Assembly: GCA_964460785.1 (NCBI GenBank)
Contig: CAYWQB010000005.1
Span: 128,452-192,451 of the forward strand
DNA: 64,000 bases
From: CAYWQB01 sp964460785
GTDB taxonomy: Bacteria > Chlamydiota > Chlamydiia > Chlamydiales > CAYWQB01
Direction of reading: 5' to 3'
The notes under the pieces are model-generated. The model saw nothing but the letters and a program-made list of their open reading frames with translations. It was not told the origin of the DNA and ran no database searches. The position numbers and the translations under genes were made by a program. Positions 1 to 8,516 of this stretch are shown piece by piece (position 1 is the first letter of the stretch; every line of letters starts with the position of its first letter).

Positions 1-1
1 T

Positions 2-703
2 CTATATGGGCCCTCGATGGCTAGAATGGTCAAGTTGACCAAAGAGCCTAAAAAACAGGAGGGAGCCCTCCTTCCAGGCGAAGGGTGTGGAATCAAGTTA
101 ATGACCATGGGGTTTTTCTTGGGAGATGAGGCAAGTGTTGTAGCCCGGGCTCCCATTGTGATGAAAACTCTTTTGCAGCTGCTCCGCTCTGTCGTATGGG
201 GAGCTTGTGATTACTTAATTCTTGATTTACCTCCAGGGACCGGGGATATTCCTTTGACCTTAGGGCAGGAACTCACTCTCGCAGGAGCTGTGCTCGTCAC
301 AACTCCACAAGATGTCGCAGGGGATGATGTCATAAAGGCCGCTCAGCTTTTTACCAAGCTACACGTGCCTATACTTGGTTTGGTAGAAAATATGTCTTAT
401 TTTTCTTTGCCAAATGGGCAAAAAGCCCATCCCTTAGGCAAGGGAGGAGGAGAGCGTCTTGCTGAAGAGCTTGAAGTGCCTCTACTGGCACAGCTTCCTT
501 TGGATGAAAGAATTTCTTTAGGGGGGGATTCTGGACAGCCCTTTTCCAGCTCTTTCCCCAACGATCCTGCTGCTGAACAACTGCATGCTCTCGCACAGGG
601 GATTCACCGCCTTGTTGAAGAAGTAGAAAAAAAAGAGGCTAGCCATCTGCGCAACTTTAGTCTGAAATGGAGGGAGATGTCATGTCCACAGCCAGTGCAA
701 TAG
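2..703 (+). CDS. mrp: Mrp/NBP35-family P-loop ATPase, 5' end outside window
   Basis: The gene enters from the left edge: the first complete codons read LYGPS, matching the 'D-x-YGPS' stretch that follows the P loop in Mrp/ApbC ATPases, so the Walker A region lies upstream of the window and the ATG at 17 is internal. Family members bind and transfer Fe-S clusters in the cytoplasm. Visible family features are the Walker-B-like segment YLILDLPPGTGD, the TTPQDVA stretch and ENMSYF. Odd point: the CxxC pair that usually follows ENMSYF (as in CPxCG) is absent; the sequence is SLPNGQ. It may therefore not hold a cluster through that motif. It is followed directly by a DUF971 gene, a partner often found beside Mrp. 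Family assignment is firm; exact function is inferred. Confidence 0.9.
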   Translation, partial: LYGPSMARMVKLTKEPKKQEGALLPGEGCGIKLMTMGFFLGDEASVVARAPIVMKTLLQLLRSVVWGACDYLILDLPPGTGDIPLTLGQELTLAGAVLVTTPQDVAGDDVIKAAQLFTKLHVPILGLVENMSYFSLPNGQKAHPLGKGGGERLAEELEVPLLAQLPLDERISLGGDSGQPFSSSFPNDPAAEQLHALAQGIHRLVEEVEKKEASHLRNFSLKWREMSCPQPVQ

Positions 704-1014
704 GATTATTTCCAAAAGCGATTGAGCAAGAAGATAATCAGACATTCTCTATTCTTTGGACAGATGGAGAAAAGTTTTTTTACCCTTTAGTGCAGCTGCA
801 GCTTTGCTGCCCTTGTGCAAACTGTATGGATGAGGAGCGGAAAGGAAGAAAGTCCAATGCCCCGCATGTCCAATCTGATGTTCGAGCTGATTGGGTGCGA
901 AGTGTTGGGCACTATGGGTTGAAGGTGACATTCACCTCAGGATGCTCAAATGGTATTTTTTCCTATCCTTATCTTTATCAACTAGGTCAAGCTTTTCGGA
1001 AGGTGGTAACATGA
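682..1014 (+). CDS. DUF971-domain protein
   Basis: A 110-residue protein with the DUF971 pattern (gamma-butyrobetaine hydroxylase N-terminal-like): an early LFP, a WTDG block, the cysteine cluster CCPCANC, and later a SGCSNGIFSYPYL segment. Such domains are small metal- or cluster-linked proteins that often sit beside mrp, as here, which suggests a role in Fe-S handling; that is inference from context. The start at 682 is chosen because GGAGG at 669-673 lies about eight bases upstream; an in-frame ATG at 667 would overlap that site. The coding end overlaps the next start in an ATGA, so it is translationally linked to the metal-uptake genes downstream. Confidence 0.85.
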   Translation: MSTASAIGLFPKAIEQEDNQTFSILWTDGEKFFYPLVQLQLCCPCANCMDEERKGRKSNAPHVQSDVRADWVRSVGHYGLKVTFTSGCSNGIFSYPYLYQLGQAFRKVVT

Positions 1015-1976
1015 GGTCAATTCTTTCCTTACTTATCTGCTTGTTGTTAGTCGCCTGTGGGGGAAGTGAGCGCACACAAGCCCGCCGAGAATGGATGCAA
1101 AGTAGCGATCGACTGAAGGTGTTGTCTACAACTGCTATGATTGATAGTTTGGCGAAGGAAATTGCCGGTGAGCATGCGGATACTCTTGTACTCATTGGAG
1201 GGGAGTTAGACCCTCACTCTTATGAGCCTGTTAAAGGAGACCAAGAGCTCTTTGCTCGAGCTGATCTCATCTTTTATAATGGGTTAGGTCTTGAACATGG
1301 GCCCTCCTTAGAAAAATTTTTAGTGGGCAGTCCTAAAGCCGTCTCAGTCGGTGCTGCAATTGAAGAAAAAATACCTCAGCGGATCCTTCATTTAGATGGT
1401 GTCAAAGACCCTCACATTTGGATGGACTTAAGCCTTTTTGCTGAGGGATGCGAGCCTATGGCAGAGGCTTTGGCGGAGAAACTACCTAGTCAGGCGGACT
1501 ACTTCCGTCAGCGAGCTAGCCAGCTGAAAAGCCAACTGCTTGCAGCGCACAAACAGGCTGTTATGCGTTTTCAACAGCTGCCAGCAGCAAAGCGCTACCT
1601 AGTGTCTAGTCATGATGCATTTGGGTACTTTTGCTATGCTTACCTTGTTCCTGAAGAGGAAAAAGGAAGTTCACATTGGCGCTTGCGCTGCCAGGCCCCC
1701 GAAGGACTAGCCCCCGAAGGGCAGTTGAGCCTGGCTGATATCCGCTTGATTGCTCAACACTTAAAACGCTTTGATATTCGAGTGATTTTTCCAGAAAGTA
1801 ACGTAAACCCAAGTGCTCTAGATAAAATAGCGGAGGTTTGCAAGGAGGAAGGGCTGGATGTCTATGTTGTGACAGATCCACTGTATGGAGATGCTATGGG
1901 GACTGACACTTACCAGAAAATGATTGTACATAATGTTCATGTGATCGCAAATCAGTTGGAGAAAAATGCCCCTTAA
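1011..1976 (+). CDS. ytgA: Metal ABC transporter substrate-binding lipoprotein (YtgA/TroA-like)
   Basis: Cluster A-I (TroA/ZnuA-type) metal-binding protein of 322 residues that presents Mn, Zn or Fe to the YtgBCD permease. From the start at 1011 (ATGA overlap with the DUF971 gene) there is a signal peptide ending in a lipobox LVAC, so it is probably a lipoprotein. Candidate metal ligands are His69 (DPHSYEP), His135 (DPHIWMD), His201 (SHDAFGYF) and Asp294 (YGDAMG), the spacing expected for the family. The stretch CQAPEGLAPEGQLS resembles chlamydial YtgA. An in-frame ATG at 891 would overlap the previous gene far more and lose the signal peptide, so it was rejected. Metal specificity cannot be read from sequence. 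Confidence 0.93.
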   Translation: MRSILSLLICLLLVACGGSERTQARREWMQSSDRLKVLSTTAMIDSLAKEIAGEHADTLVLIGGELDPHSYEPVKGDQELFARADLIFYNGLGLEHGPSLEKFLVGSPKAVSVGAAIEEKIPQRILHLDGVKDPHIWMDLSLFAEGCEPMAEALAEKLPSQADYFRQRASQLKSQLLAAHKQAVMRFQQLPAAKRYLVSSHDAFGYFCYAYLVPEEEKGSSHWRLRCQAPEGLAPEGQLSLADIRLIAQHLKRFDIRVIFPESNVNPSALDKIAEVCKEEGLDVYVVTDPLYGDAMGTDTYQKMIVHNVHVIANQLEKNAP

Positions 1977-2742
1977 GCCCTCTGCAATTAAGATTCGGCA
2001 GCTGACCGTTAATTATGAGAAAACACCGATCCTTTGGGATGTCAGCCTTGAGATTCCTCAAGGGGTGATTGTTGGAATGGTGGGGCCAAATGGAGCTGGT
2101 AAGAGTACTTTGATGCAGGCCATGATGGGCTTTGTGCACCCGCTTGCTGGTAGTGTGCAGTTTTTTAATAAACCCCTCTCTGAAGTACGCAAGAGAGTGG
2201 CCTATGTCCCCCAGAAAGAGAAGATTGACTGGGACTTTCCCATCACTGTGTTGGACTTAGTGTTGATGGGACGCTATCCGCAAAAAGGACTTTTTAAATG
2301 GATGACTAAGGCCGATCGACAAGCCGCTATGCGCTGCCTTGAGATGGTAAAAATGGAAGCATTTGCTCACCGCCAGATTAGCCAGCTCTCTGGAGGGCAA
2401 CAGCAGCGCGCGTTTATTGCTCGAGCCCTTTTGCAAGAGGCGGAGCTCTATCTTTTAGATGAGCCCTTTGCAGGTGTCGACCTTGCAACAGAGAATATGC
2501 TGATGGACCTTTTCCGAAAAATGCGTGAAGCAGGAAAAACAATATGGATTGTTCATCATGATCTGAAGACTGTCTCTACCTATTTTGATTGGGTGGCAAT
2601 ATTGAACCTCAGTCTGATTGCTGTAGGGCCTGTGGATGAGGTGTTTAATGAGGAAACTCTTAGCCGTGCTTATGGGAAGGGGCATGTAATTTTGAGTGAG
2701 GTAGGGCGCCTTTCAAGAGAGAAGCGCATGGGGGCTTCATGA
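1966..2742 (+). CDS. ytgB: Metal ABC transporter ATP-binding protein
   Basis: A 258-residue ATPase subunit for the YtgABCD metal importer. Motifs in order: Walker A GPNGAGKST, Q loop (VPQKE), the signature LSGGQQQR, Walker B LYLLDEP and a switch histidine in IVHHD. These are complete, so the subunit should be active. It overlaps the end of ytgA by 11 bases and the start of ytgC by four, typical of the compact operon. Homologues in Chlamydia have the same position (CT068 order). Confidence 0.95.
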   Translation: MPLKPSAIKIRQLTVNYEKTPILWDVSLEIPQGVIVGMVGPNGAGKSTLMQAMMGFVHPLAGSVQFFNKPLSEVRKRVAYVPQKEKIDWDFPITVLDLVLMGRYPQKGLFKWMTKADRQAAMRCLEMVKMEAFAHRQISQLSGGQQQRAFIARALLQEAELYLLDEPFAGVDLATENMLMDLFRKMREAGKTIWIVHHDLKTVSTYFDWVAILNLSLIAVGPVDEVFNEETLSRAYGKGHVILSEVGRLSREKRMGAS

Positions 2743-4076
2743 CCCATCTTTGGCAGTTTGTACACGATCCCGTCCTTCGGGCGCCCACACTGGGCTCTAT
2801 GCTGATGTGCATCGCCGCCTCCCTTGTGGGTGTGGTGGCCTTTTTACGTCGCAGATCCCTGATTGGAGAGTCTCTTTCTCATGCTTCATTTCCAGGTGTT
2901 GTTCTGGGGGCTATGATTGCTCCTTTTTTACCGATTGGCCCTGAAGGAGGCTTTCCTTTTTGGGCTCTCTTTGGAGGTTTTACCTCCGCATTAGTCGGAG
3001 TTTATAGCATTGATTTTTTGGAGAAAAAGGCAAAGGTTTCTCAAGACTCTGCGCTTTGCTTAGTTCTCTCGGCCTTTTTTGGTATCGGCGTGACTCTTTC
3101 AAGTGTGATTCAATTTAGTCACAGTAATCTTTATCGGCATGTTTTGGCATTTATCTATGGGCAGTCTGTAACGATGCAAGACCAGGCCATTTATACTTAT
3201 TTAGTCCTCTCTCTCGTTGTCATTGCTGTTCTCATGCTCTATTACCACGAAGTGCAGCTTCTCTGCTTTGATACCAGCTATGCAAAAAGCTTAGGTGTGT
3301 CCGCTAGGCGGTTGGATTTTCTTCTGTTTTTATTGATAGCCTTTGCTGTGGTCATTGGTATCCGAAGTGTGGGAATTGTGTTGATGGCTGCAATGCTCAT
3401 TGCACCTGCTGCAGCTGCAAGACAGCTGACAGACAAACTTGGCTGGATGTTTGTATGGGCGGCGTTTTTTGGTTTGCTTAGTGGGCTGCTAGGAAACTGG
3501 CTCTCTCTGGAGTGGTCATTGGCTTATAGTACATCTGAGGCAAGGCTTAGCTTTCCCACTGGGCCATTGATTGTTTTGGTGGCTTGTCTTTTTGCTTTCT
3601 TAGCTTTTTTGTTTGCCCCAAAAAGAGGGCGAGTGATCCGCCTGTTGCGTATCTTATGTTTCCGCTTGCGCTGTTTAGAGGAAAACTTGTTGAAGGGAGT
3701 ATGGCGCTTGCTGGAATCTTCAAACTCCGTCTCTTTCCAAGCTCTGACACAATTTGTTGGTATTCGTCGGCCAGTGTCTCTGTTTTTTCTATATAAGTTG
3801 AGGCTAGAGGGGTGGGTGTATGTGGAGAAAGATGGAATCATGTTGACCGCTGAAGGAAAAAGAAGAGCGGAAAAAATTGTGCGTTTACATCGGTTATGGG
3901 AGCTTTATCTTGTGCACTCCTTACATATGGGTGTGGAGCGTGTACACAAAAGTGCAGAAGAAATGGAGCATATTTTAACTCCTGAGCTTGAGCAGCAGCT
4001 TGTAGACTACTTACATAATCCAAAGGTAGATCCTCATAATAAGCCTATTCCTCCAAAAAAAGGAGGGTTCTCATGA
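2739..4076 (+). CDS. ytgC: Metal ABC permease fused to a DtxR/MntR-like repressor domain (YtgCR)
   Basis: The first 300 or so residues form an ABC-3 type permease with eight or nine hydrophobic segments. The rest (about 320-445) is cytoplasmic and looks like a DtxR/MntR regulator without its own start: a winged helix containing WVYVEKDGIMLTAEGK, then a dimer and metal-binding segment with VHKSAEEMEHILT and a final HNPKVDPHNKPIP, all typical of iron or manganese dependent repressors. In Chlamydia trachomatis the same fusion is cut to release YtgR, a repressor of its own operon. Whether cleavage occurs here is inference. It overlaps both neighbours by four bases. Confidence 0.93.
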   Translation: MTHLWQFVHDPVLRAPTLGSMLMCIAASLVGVVAFLRRRSLIGESLSHASFPGVVLGAMIAPFLPIGPEGGFPFWALFGGFTSALVGVYSIDFLEKKAKVSQDSALCLVLSAFFGIGVTLSSVIQFSHSNLYRHVLAFIYGQSVTMQDQAIYTYLVLSLVVIAVLMLYYHEVQLLCFDTSYAKSLGVSARRLDFLLFLLIAFAVVIGIRSVGIVLMAAMLIAPAAAARQLTDKLGWMFVWAAFFGLLSGLLGNWLSLEWSLAYSTSEARLSFPTGPLIVLVACLFAFLAFLFAPKRGRVIRLLRILCFRLRCLEENLLKGVWRLLESSNSVSFQALTQFVGIRRPVSLFFLYKLRLEGWVYVEKDGIMLTAEGKRRAEKIVRLHRLWELYLVHSLHMGVERVHKSAEEMEHILTPELEQQLVDYLHNPKVDPHNKPIPPKKGGFS

Positions 4077-5059
4077 CAGCGAATCCTTATTATGGGGTCG
4101 ACTTTCTTCACTTCTTTGGGCTTTTTTTTGGCCGCCTGGCAGGGGTGCTCTCTGAGAAACTTGCTCCTGATGAAGTGCAAGTTTTAGTTCTTTGGGGGAT
4201 CTCTATCTCTTCAGCTTGTGTTGGGTGCTGGTTGATTTTGCGCAAATTGGCCATGCTTGCTAACTCCCTTTCTCATACCACTCTTCTGGGGGTTGCCATT
4301 GTATTTTTATGGAATAAATGGCTGGCCGGAGGGGAAATGCATGGCGCTCTTGGTTTTCTTGACCTTCTTGTCGCGGCATCTATAGCGGCTGTTCTAACCA
4401 CTTTACTCACAGAAGTGTTGAATCGCTGGGTCTGTTTGCAAGAAGATGCGAGTAATGGGATCGTTTTTTCCCTGCTCTTTGCATTTGGGATTCTGCTGGT
4501 CACTTTATTCACGCGTAATGCCCATGTCGGTGTCGAGCTGATTATGGGTAATGCAGATATGGTGGATGAGAGTGATATTAAACTTTCATGGCTTGTTGCT
4601 CTAGGAAATATAGCCTTGGTGGTTCTCTTATTCCGAGGGTTTCTGGTTTCCACTTTCGATCCTATTTTTTCTTCCTCTGTAGGACTGAGTGGGCGGTGGA
4701 TCCAGTACTTGCTCATGTTTCAAGTCGCTATTACAGCAGTGAGTGCCTTCCGCGCCGTGGGGGTATTGATGGTTTTAGCCTTTGTCATAGGCCCCCCTTT
4801 GACGGCGCGCCGCCTGACACATCGCTTACCTCTGCTGTTGATCTTATCCTGTGTAGTGGGTATGCTTGCCTCTTTATTTGGCGTTGCCCTCAGCCGCCAT
4901 CTTTATACGGTGTATGATCTCCCTTTATCTACAGGGGGGCTTGTGGTCTGTGTGATTTTAGTGCAGTTTTTGCTCGTGCTACTATACGGCTTTGTAAGAA
5001 ATTTCTTTCAAAAGAAAGGGCGACTTGTTGAGGGAGATAAAAGGAGCTCTCTATCATGA
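4073..5059 (+). CDS. ytgD: Second metal ABC transporter permease
   Basis: A 328-residue ABC-3 family integral membrane protein with about eight to nine hydrophobic helices; it should pair with YtgC to form the channel of the metal importer. Conserved permease landmarks include ANSLSHTTLLGVA near residue 65 and SAFRAVGVLMVLAFVIGPP in the C-terminal third. Unlike ytgC it has no regulatory tail. ATGA overlaps link it to ytgC and dxr, so the isoprenoid gene downstream is probably co-transcribed with metal uptake. Confidence 0.93.
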   Translation: MTANPYYGVDFLHFFGLFFGRLAGVLSEKLAPDEVQVLVLWGISISSACVGCWLILRKLAMLANSLSHTTLLGVAIVFLWNKWLAGGEMHGALGFLDLLVAASIAAVLTTLLTEVLNRWVCLQEDASNGIVFSLLFAFGILLVTLFTRNAHVGVELIMGNADMVDESDIKLSWLVALGNIALVVLLFRGFLVSTFDPIFSSSVGLSGRWIQYLLMFQVAITAVSAFRAVGVLMVLAFVIGPPLTARRLTHRLPLLLILSCVVGMLASLFGVALSRHLYTVYDLPLSTGGLVVCVILVQFLLVLLYGFVRNFFQKKGRLVEGDKRSSLS

Positions 5060-6207
5060 AAAAAATTGCAATTTTAGGCAGTACAGGGTCGATTGGAACA
5101 AGTACACTACGTGTAATCGATCATTTAGAAGAACAGTTTGAAGTCTCAGCTCTTGCAGCGCACAGCAACATTGATCTTTTACAAGAGCAAGTTGAACGCT
5201 ATAAACCACGGCTTGTTGCGGTTTATGATGAAACCAAAGCTAATGAGCTAAGGCAACGACTTTCAGGTATAGAAGTTGTTCCTGGGATCGAAGGGCTAAA
5301 GGCTTGTGCCGCGCTTGCTGAGGTTGATCTAGTGGTCACAGCTGTGGTTGGATCCATAGGGCTAGAGCCCACCTTGACAGCGATCCAACATGGGAAGGAT
5401 ATCGCTCTTGCGAACAAAGAGACTCTTGTTGCTGGAGGCGAGCTTGTCATGCAAGCTGCTCGTGATAAGGGTGTACAAATCCTTCCTGTCGATAGTGAGC
5501 ACTCAGCGCTCTTTCAGTGCCTAAACGGAGAGAATTTAAAAGAGGTAAGCAAACTCGTGTTGACTGCTTCTGGAGGCCCTTTCCGTAGTTACACAGATGA
5601 GCAGCTAGCCTCTATTCAACCATCAGATGCGTTGAACCATCCTACATGGGTAATGGGAGCAAAAGTAACCATTGACTGCTCAACACTCATGAATAAAGGG
5701 CTGGAAGTGATCGAAGCACACTGGCTCTTTTCTATGCCCAAAGAAAAAATTGATGTGGTTGTGCATCCTCAAAGTACTATTCACAGTATGGTCGAGTTTT
5801 GTGATGGCTCGACAATAGCACAACTTGGCACAACAGATATGTGCATCCCTATTCAGTATGCCCTTACCTACCCCAAGCGTCAGCCTACTTTTCTAAAGCC
5901 CTTTTCTTTGACTGACCTGCAGACGCTAACGTTCTACCCTCCTGATACAGAGCGCTTTCGCTGCTTGCGGCTCGCGTACGTAGCTATGGAAAAAGGGGGA
6001 ACAATGGCCTGCTTTATGAATGCTGCCAATGAAGCTCTTGTCGATCATTTTATTCAGGGAGAGATCTCTTGGCTGGATATTGGAAAGAGGTTAGAGGCAT
6101 TGATGAATAAACATGAGGTGATTCATAAGCCTGATCTTGCTGCTATCCAAGCAGTAGAAAAAGAAGCTCGAGAACAAGTTATGATGATGCAAGGAACACA
6201 CGTATGA
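5056..6207 (+). CDS. dxr: 1-deoxy-D-xylulose 5-phosphate reductoisomerase
   Basis: Cytoplasmic enzyme that turns 1-deoxy-D-xylulose 5-phosphate into 2-C-methyl-D-erythritol 4-phosphate with NADPH, the second step of the MEP pathway for isoprenoids. At 383 residues it is of normal length. The N-terminal nucleotide-binding motif is GSTGSIG; metal and substrate residues appear in LPVDSEHSALFQCL and in LTASGGPF; MNKGLEVIEAHWLF and VHPQSTIHSMVEF are also family hallmarks. It starts within the ytgD stop and ends in the rseP start (four-base overlaps), the order known from Chlamydia. Confidence 0.97.
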   Translation: MKKIAILGSTGSIGTSTLRVIDHLEEQFEVSALAAHSNIDLLQEQVERYKPRLVAVYDETKANELRQRLSGIEVVPGIEGLKACAALAEVDLVVTAVVGSIGLEPTLTAIQHGKDIALANKETLVAGGELVMQAARDKGVQILPVDSEHSALFQCLNGENLKEVSKLVLTASGGPFRSYTDEQLASIQPSDALNHPTWVMGAKVTIDCSTLMNKGLEVIEAHWLFSMPKEKIDVVVHPQSTIHSMVEFCDGSTIAQLGTTDMCIPIQYALTYPKRQPTFLKPFSLTDLQTLTFYPPDTERFRCLRLAYVAMEKGGTMACFMNAANEALVDHFIQGEISWLDIGKRLEALMNKHEVIHKPDLAAIQAVEKEAREQVMMMQGTHV

Positions 6208-8075
6208 CAGCGATCTATATTCTTCTTGGAGTCTTAGCCTTAGGCTTTCTTATTTTCATTCACGAGTTGGGGCACTACTGGATGGCACGTCGTGTGGGCA
6301 TGCGTGTCGAAGTTTTTAGTATCGGCATGGGAGCAAGCCTTATGCACTGGATGCATAAGGGAGTGAAATGGCAGATTGGCTGGATTCCTTTTGGAGGGTA
6401 CGTGCGTATTGCCGGGACTGAAAAGGAAGGAGAGCTAGAACCCTACCAAATTCCCGATGGGTTTTTTGGCAAAAAACCGATAGATCGCATCAAAGTCGCT
6501 TTGATGGGGCCCATTGTGAACCTTGTCTTTGCTTTTCTTGTTTTCGTGACCCTTTGGGCCACAGGGGGAAGAGAAAAACCTTTTGGCGACTTTACTGCAC
6601 GTGTTGGTTACCTGGATAAGCACTCCCCATTGTATGAAGAAGGGGTGCGCCCTGGTGATCGTATTCTCAGTTATGACTCCTATCCTATCCATAAGTCTCG
6701 CGACCACCTATTCGCAACCATGCTGGGAGGAGATCAGGTCGATGTCAAAGGCGAACACTGGGACAAAGAGCAGCCTTTTCATCTTTCCCTAGCTCCATAC
6801 CCGCATCCTTATGCTCAGGAAGAGGGTTTAAAGACATTAGGAGTTCTTAGCCCCGCTAGCTACCTTCTTGTACAGGAAGACCCTTCTACATCAGGAGGCC
6901 CTGCAAAAGATAGTGGGTTGCAAAAAGGTGACCGTATTATTTGGGCAAATGGTGAGATGGTCTTTTCTGTGGATCATTTAAGAGAGCTATTGAATAAGCC
7001 TCAAGTTTGGTTGACCATCGAAAGAAACGGAAAGAAGATGGGAGTTCAAGTTCCTCTTTATCCTGTGGAAGACTACCGTTTATCACAGGCTCAGCAGGGA
7101 GAGCTCGATGATTGGCGTCATGACCTAGGTCTACAGACACCCCTTTCTTCTCTCATTTTCTTCCCCTATGAGCTGGATCCCGAAGCCGTAGTTGAGCGTC
7201 CTTATCAGATTATTGGAGAAAGCCAAGATCAGAAAATTCTTCGTGCTGGAGACCGCATCCTTGCTGTAAATGGGATGCCGGTACAAGAAGGGGAAGATGC
7301 ACTAAAACTATGTCAAGAAGCTCATGCTAACTTAATCGTAGTGCGAGATCCTGCAGATGAAAGAATTGTCTCATGGGATCAAGCAGATACAGAGTTTCAT
7401 GAGAGTATTGCAAAGCAAGATCTGCAAGCCTTGATTCATAAAATTGGCGATGGGCAGTCGCATTCTGAAGGGCAGCTTTATCTTTTAGCTCCTGTGGCTC
7501 CTAAGCCTCAGATGGAGTTTGCACTCAGTGTAGAAGAGCGTGCAGAGGTTGAAAAGCAATATGCAGAGCTGCAAGCACAAGTGCAAGCTATGCCCGCGGG
7601 TGCACAAAAAGAAGCCTCGCAAAAGGTTCTTGAGAGAATTAAGCATGAGCGCCTTTTAGGGGTGCACTTAGGCGATCGCCTTGTCCGGTACAATCCCACT
7701 CCTTTTGTGCTTTTTGGCGATGTGATTGTAGAGGTTTGGCGGACATTACAGGCTGTTTCCCAGGGGTCTTTACATCCTAAATGGATGAGTGGTCCAGTCG
7801 GTATTGTTCGTGTCATGCACTTTGGTTGGTCCATAGGAATCAAAGAGGCTCTTTTTTGGATGGCTGTGATTAGTCTTAACCTTGGCATTTTGAACCTACT
7901 GCCCATCCCTGTCTTGGATGGAGGTAATATCTGCTTTTCTCTTTGGGAGATGGTTACGAAAAAACCTTTAAAAGCGCGAACAATGGAACTACTGATCATT
8001 CCATTTATTGTTCTGATTGTAGGGTTTTTCCTTTTTGTGACTTACAATGACCTAGCGCGGCTTTTTGGCTTCTAG
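6204..8075 (+). CDS. rseP: RseP-type intramembrane zinc metalloprotease
   Basis: A 623-residue site-2 protease that cuts membrane-embedded substrates in the inner membrane. The zinc motif HELGH is at residues 20-24 in the first helix; the third ligand region is near the C-terminus in NLLPIPVLDGGNI, followed by the last helix. The long middle carries at least two PDZ-like domains (around 120-210 and 310-400). E. coli RseP is about 450 residues; the extra length fits what I recall of chlamydial members. It is the last gene of the block and converges on a small membrane protein, the stop codons overlapping by four bases. Confidence 0.95.
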   Translation: MTAIYILLGVLALGFLIFIHELGHYWMARRVGMRVEVFSIGMGASLMHWMHKGVKWQIGWIPFGGYVRIAGTEKEGELEPYQIPDGFFGKKPIDRIKVALMGPIVNLVFAFLVFVTLWATGGREKPFGDFTARVGYLDKHSPLYEEGVRPGDRILSYDSYPIHKSRDHLFATMLGGDQVDVKGEHWDKEQPFHLSLAPYPHPYAQEEGLKTLGVLSPASYLLVQEDPSTSGGPAKDSGLQKGDRIIWANGEMVFSVDHLRELLNKPQVWLTIERNGKKMGVQVPLYPVEDYRLSQAQQGELDDWRHDLGLQTPLSSLIFFPYELDPEAVVERPYQIIGESQDQKILRAGDRILAVNGMPVQEGEDALKLCQEAHANLIVVRDPADERIVSWDQADTEFHESIAKQDLQALIHKIGDGQSHSEGQLYLLAPVAPKPQMEFALSVEERAEVEKQYAELQAQVQAMPAGAQKEASQKVLERIKHERLLGVHLGDRLVRYNPTPFVLFGDVIVEVWRTLQAVSQGSLHPKWMSGPVGIVRVMHFGWSIGIKEALFWMAVISLNLGILNLLPIPVLDGGNICFSLWEMVTKKPLKARTMELLIIPFIVLIVGFFLFVTYNDLARLFGF

Positions 8076-8428
8076 TTTTTGTAAGAGCGGCGGCTTGCAA
8101 AGATGTAGCTTGTGAGAATGGAGATGGCTCCGACAATAAAGCTACTCCAAAAAGCTGCCGCAACTGTTTGCACCTCTACTCCAAAAGAGATGGTACTCGC
8201 TAACCAAAAGATTACCGCATTGGTCACTAGCGTAAAAAGCCCAAAGGTCAGTAGGTGGAGAGGAAGAGTTAAGATAACGAAAAGAGGGCGTAAAAGCGCG
8301 TTGAGAATACCCAAGATAACGGCAAAAAAGAGGGCCGATAGAAAGCGGTCTACCGTGATTCCCGGAATATAGTGAGCAAGGAAAAAAACAACTAGGGCAT
8401 TGATTAGCGTGCGAACAAAAAAAGCCAT
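8072..8428 (-). CDS. Small phage-holin-4_2/YvlD-like membrane protein
   Basis: About 118 residues with four hydrophobic helices and the pattern typical of the YvlD family: an early ALVVFFLAHYIPGI, then VILGILNALLRPLFVILTLP and FGLFTLVTNAVIFWLAS. These are inner-membrane proteins without a settled function; the 'holin' label is only a family name. I start it at 8428, where AGGG lies five bases upstream; an in-frame ATG at 8440 is too close to its GGAG. It converges with rseP and is divergent from the ABC gene at 8517. Confidence 0.8.
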   Translation of the reverse strand: MAFFVRTLINALVVFFLAHYIPGITVDRFLSALFFAVILGILNALLRPLFVILTLPLHLLTFGLFTLVTNAVIFWLASTISFGVEVQTVAAAFWSSFIVGAISILTSYIFASRRSYKN

Positions 8429-8516
8429 AATAGCCCTCATCTCCAGTAGTCTGCTTTCTCATACAGTGTCTCTCATTGTAAAGAAAAGTGTAGTCATTCG
8501 AAAAGGAATTTTTTCA

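Noticed and set aside
891..1010. A longer ytgA starting at 891
   Set aside because: It would put 40 residues before the lipoprotein signal peptide and overlap DUF971 by 124 bases; the ATGA overlap start at 1011 is better.
8400..8516. An N-terminal extension of the first ABC subunit from 8400
   Set aside because: It overlaps the divergent membrane-protein gene and its ribosome site; the ATG at 8517 has AAGGA upstream and begins with the expected hydrophobic helix.
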